NCBI GenBank assembly: GCA_005801025.1
Contig: SYDZ01000211.1
Span: 1 to 6,817 of the forward strand
Reading direction: 5' to 3'
DNA: 6,817 nucleotides
Origin: Actinomycetota bacterium
Lineage (GTDB): Bacteria > Actinomycetota > Acidimicrobiia > Acidimicrobiales > Ilumatobacteraceae
Shown in pieces: positions 5,768 to 6,817 of this stretch. How positions within the stretch are numbered: position 1 is the first letter of the stretch; each line of letters starts with the position of its first letter. Position numbers and translations under genes: made by a program. The notes beneath the pieces were generated by a model. The model made no database searches and had not been told where the DNA came from. It worked only from the letters and a program-made list of their open reading frames with translations.

Positions 5768-6817
5768 CTATTTGCGTAGTTCGTTGAACGGACTCTTGCT
5801 GTCGATGCCTGGATCTTTCGGCATGCCTAAAACTCGTTCGGCCACGATGTTGCGCATCACTTCATCTGAGCCACCAGCGATACGTCCACCAGGAGTTCCA
5901 AGAATGAGTTGGTTCCATGCGTATGTTCCCCACTCGCCACTATCCGCAATGAGTTTGGGTCCAAGTACCATCGACACAAAGTCACCCATGCGCATCATGT
6001 TCGCGGTTCCTGCCAACTTAGCCATACTCATTTCTGGACCAGGCATTTGACCAGCTTTAATTTTATCCATGGCGCGCTGATTATTGAACCCAGCGACTTT
6101 GTTCTGAATGATCAAATCAGCTAAAGCATCACGCACGACTGGGTCTTTTTCGAGTCCGTAATATTTGACCATTTCGATGACACGTGTGAACATTCCACCG
6201 CCACCACCACCGGCACCGATTGCGGCGCGCTCATTCATTAATGTTGTGAGCGCAACATTCCATCCGTTGTTGATATCTCCGAGACGGTGATCATCGCGCA
6301 CGCGCACTTCACTAAAGAACACTTCGTTGAAACTTGCGCCACCAGTCATCTGGCGTAGCGGGCGAATTTCCACACCGGGCGCACGCATATCCACAATGAA
6401 ACCAGTGAGTCCTTTGTGCTTGGGCATGTCAAAGTCAGTACGGGCGATGATCTCACCGATGTCGCTGTAGTGCGCGCCACTCGTCCAAACCTTTTGACCA
6501 GTGATGACCCACTCTTCGCCATCGCGCTCGGCCTTGGTGCTCAAACTCGCAAGATCGCTACCTGCTCCAGGCTCACTGAATAGTTGGCAACCTACAATTT
6601 CGCCGCGGTACATTTTGCGGACATAAGTTTTGCGAGCAATGTCGGATCCGTGCGCCACGATTGTTGGAGCAACCATTCCAAGTCCGATGGTGAAACAAGA
6701 TTGGTTGGGGATTTCGTAGTTGGCTTCCAAGGACTCATAAATCTTTGAGTACGCAGCGGGAAGTCCTCGACCACCGTATTGCTCAGGTCCAAAGATGTAT
6801 CCGAAACCAGCATCAAA
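5768..6817 (-). CDS. Acyl-CoA dehydrogenase, N-terminus cut by window edge
   Basis: FAD-dependent oxidation of an acyl-CoA thioester at C2-C3, as in fatty-acid, branched-chain or sterol side-chain breakdown. The 349 visible residues are open to the right edge and start mid-protein with F-G-P-E-Q-Y-G-G-R-G. Roughly 40-50 N-terminal residues are missing compared with the usual length of about 390. Visible parts are the flavin/substrate loop CQLFSEPGAGSDL (78-90), the ITGQKVWTSGA block (106-116), a helical C-terminal domain, and the end motif GGRIAGGSDEVMRNIVAERVLG (310-331). The glutamate that serves as base in MCAD-type enzymes is G315 here. E197 in LMNER lies where isovaleryl- and long-chain acyl-CoA dehydrogenases carry theirs. 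A six-glycine run is at 203-208. A TTG internal to the frame (6728-6730) is not a believable start. It converges on rnhB with 6 bases between stops. The substrate cannot be told. Confidence 0.93.
   Translation of the reverse strand, partial: FDAGFGYIFGPEQYGGRGLPAAYSKIYESLEANYEIPNQSCFTIGLGMVAPTIVAHGSDIARKTYVRKMYRGEIVGCQLFSEPGAGSDLASLSTKAERDGEEWVITGQKVWTSGAHYSDIGEIIARTDFDMPKHKGLTGFIVDMRAPGVEIRPLRQMTGGASFNEVFFSEVRVRDDHRLGDINNGWNVALTTLMNERAAIGAGGGGGGMFTRVIEMVKYYGLEKDPVVRDALADLIIQNKVAGFNNQRAMDKIKAGQMPGPEMSMAKLAGTANMMRMGDFVSMVLGPKLIADSGEWGTYAWNQLILGTPGGRIAGGSDEVMRNIVAERVLGMPKDPGIDSKSPFNELRK

Noticed and set aside
6194..6211. Run of six glycine codons in the acyl-CoA dehydrogenase as a slippage-prone repeat
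   Set aside because: The codons are mixed (GGT, GGC, GGA) and the run is short. Gly-rich stretches after the NER helix are plausible in these enzymes, and the frame is intact.
6592..6816. Separate small minus-strand gene at the right edge
   Set aside because: It overlaps the acyl-CoA dehydrogenase in another frame. The dehydrogenase frame itself continues to the edge with family-like sequence (EQYGGRG), so the small one is a shadow.

Overview
The window looks like a piece of an actinobacterial chromosome of moderate G+C (roughly half by eye, not counted). The pointers are a LytR-CpsA-Psr (LCP) wall-polymer ligase next to a complete dTDP-L-rhamnose operon that uses the long form of RmlA, a TTG start, and a selD start without a Shine-Dalgarno. 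A lineage such as Acidimicrobiia would fit, but that is a guess from gene style and not something the sequence proves.

Layout: bases 2-385 are the 3' end of an LCP-family gene. Bases 459-3922 hold a tightly packed same-strand operon, rmlA-rmlC-rmlB-rmlD, with gaps of 3, 1 and 13 bases. It encodes all four steps from glucose-1-phosphate and dTTP to dTDP-L-rhamnose. Together with the LCP gene it suggests a locus for a rhamnose-containing cell-wall or surface glycopolymer. A 127-base spacer (3923-4049) holds a short hairpin, a longer imperfect stem, and a frame that stays open after the rmlD stop. Next come selD (4050-5078, selenophosphate synthetase, cysteine type) and rnhB (5078-5761, RNase HII), joined by a one-base TGATG overlap. 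From the right edge back to 5768, on the minus strand, runs an acyl-CoA dehydrogenase lacking its N-terminus. It converges on rnhB with 6 bases between the stop codons.

The genes are ordinary in family, and I see no phage, transposon, CRISPR or defence system. The most interesting signal is in the RmlC-like protein. It has lost two residues typical of RmlC (the Arg of the RGLH motif and the catalytic Lys). At the same place it has the spacing and ligands of a metal-binding cupin motif (H60, H62, D67, with H114 in the second motif). Secondary points are the RNase HIII-like GKG motif in the RNase HII, the moved catalytic glutamate in the acyl-CoA dehydrogenase, and the structured, partly open spacer in front of selD.
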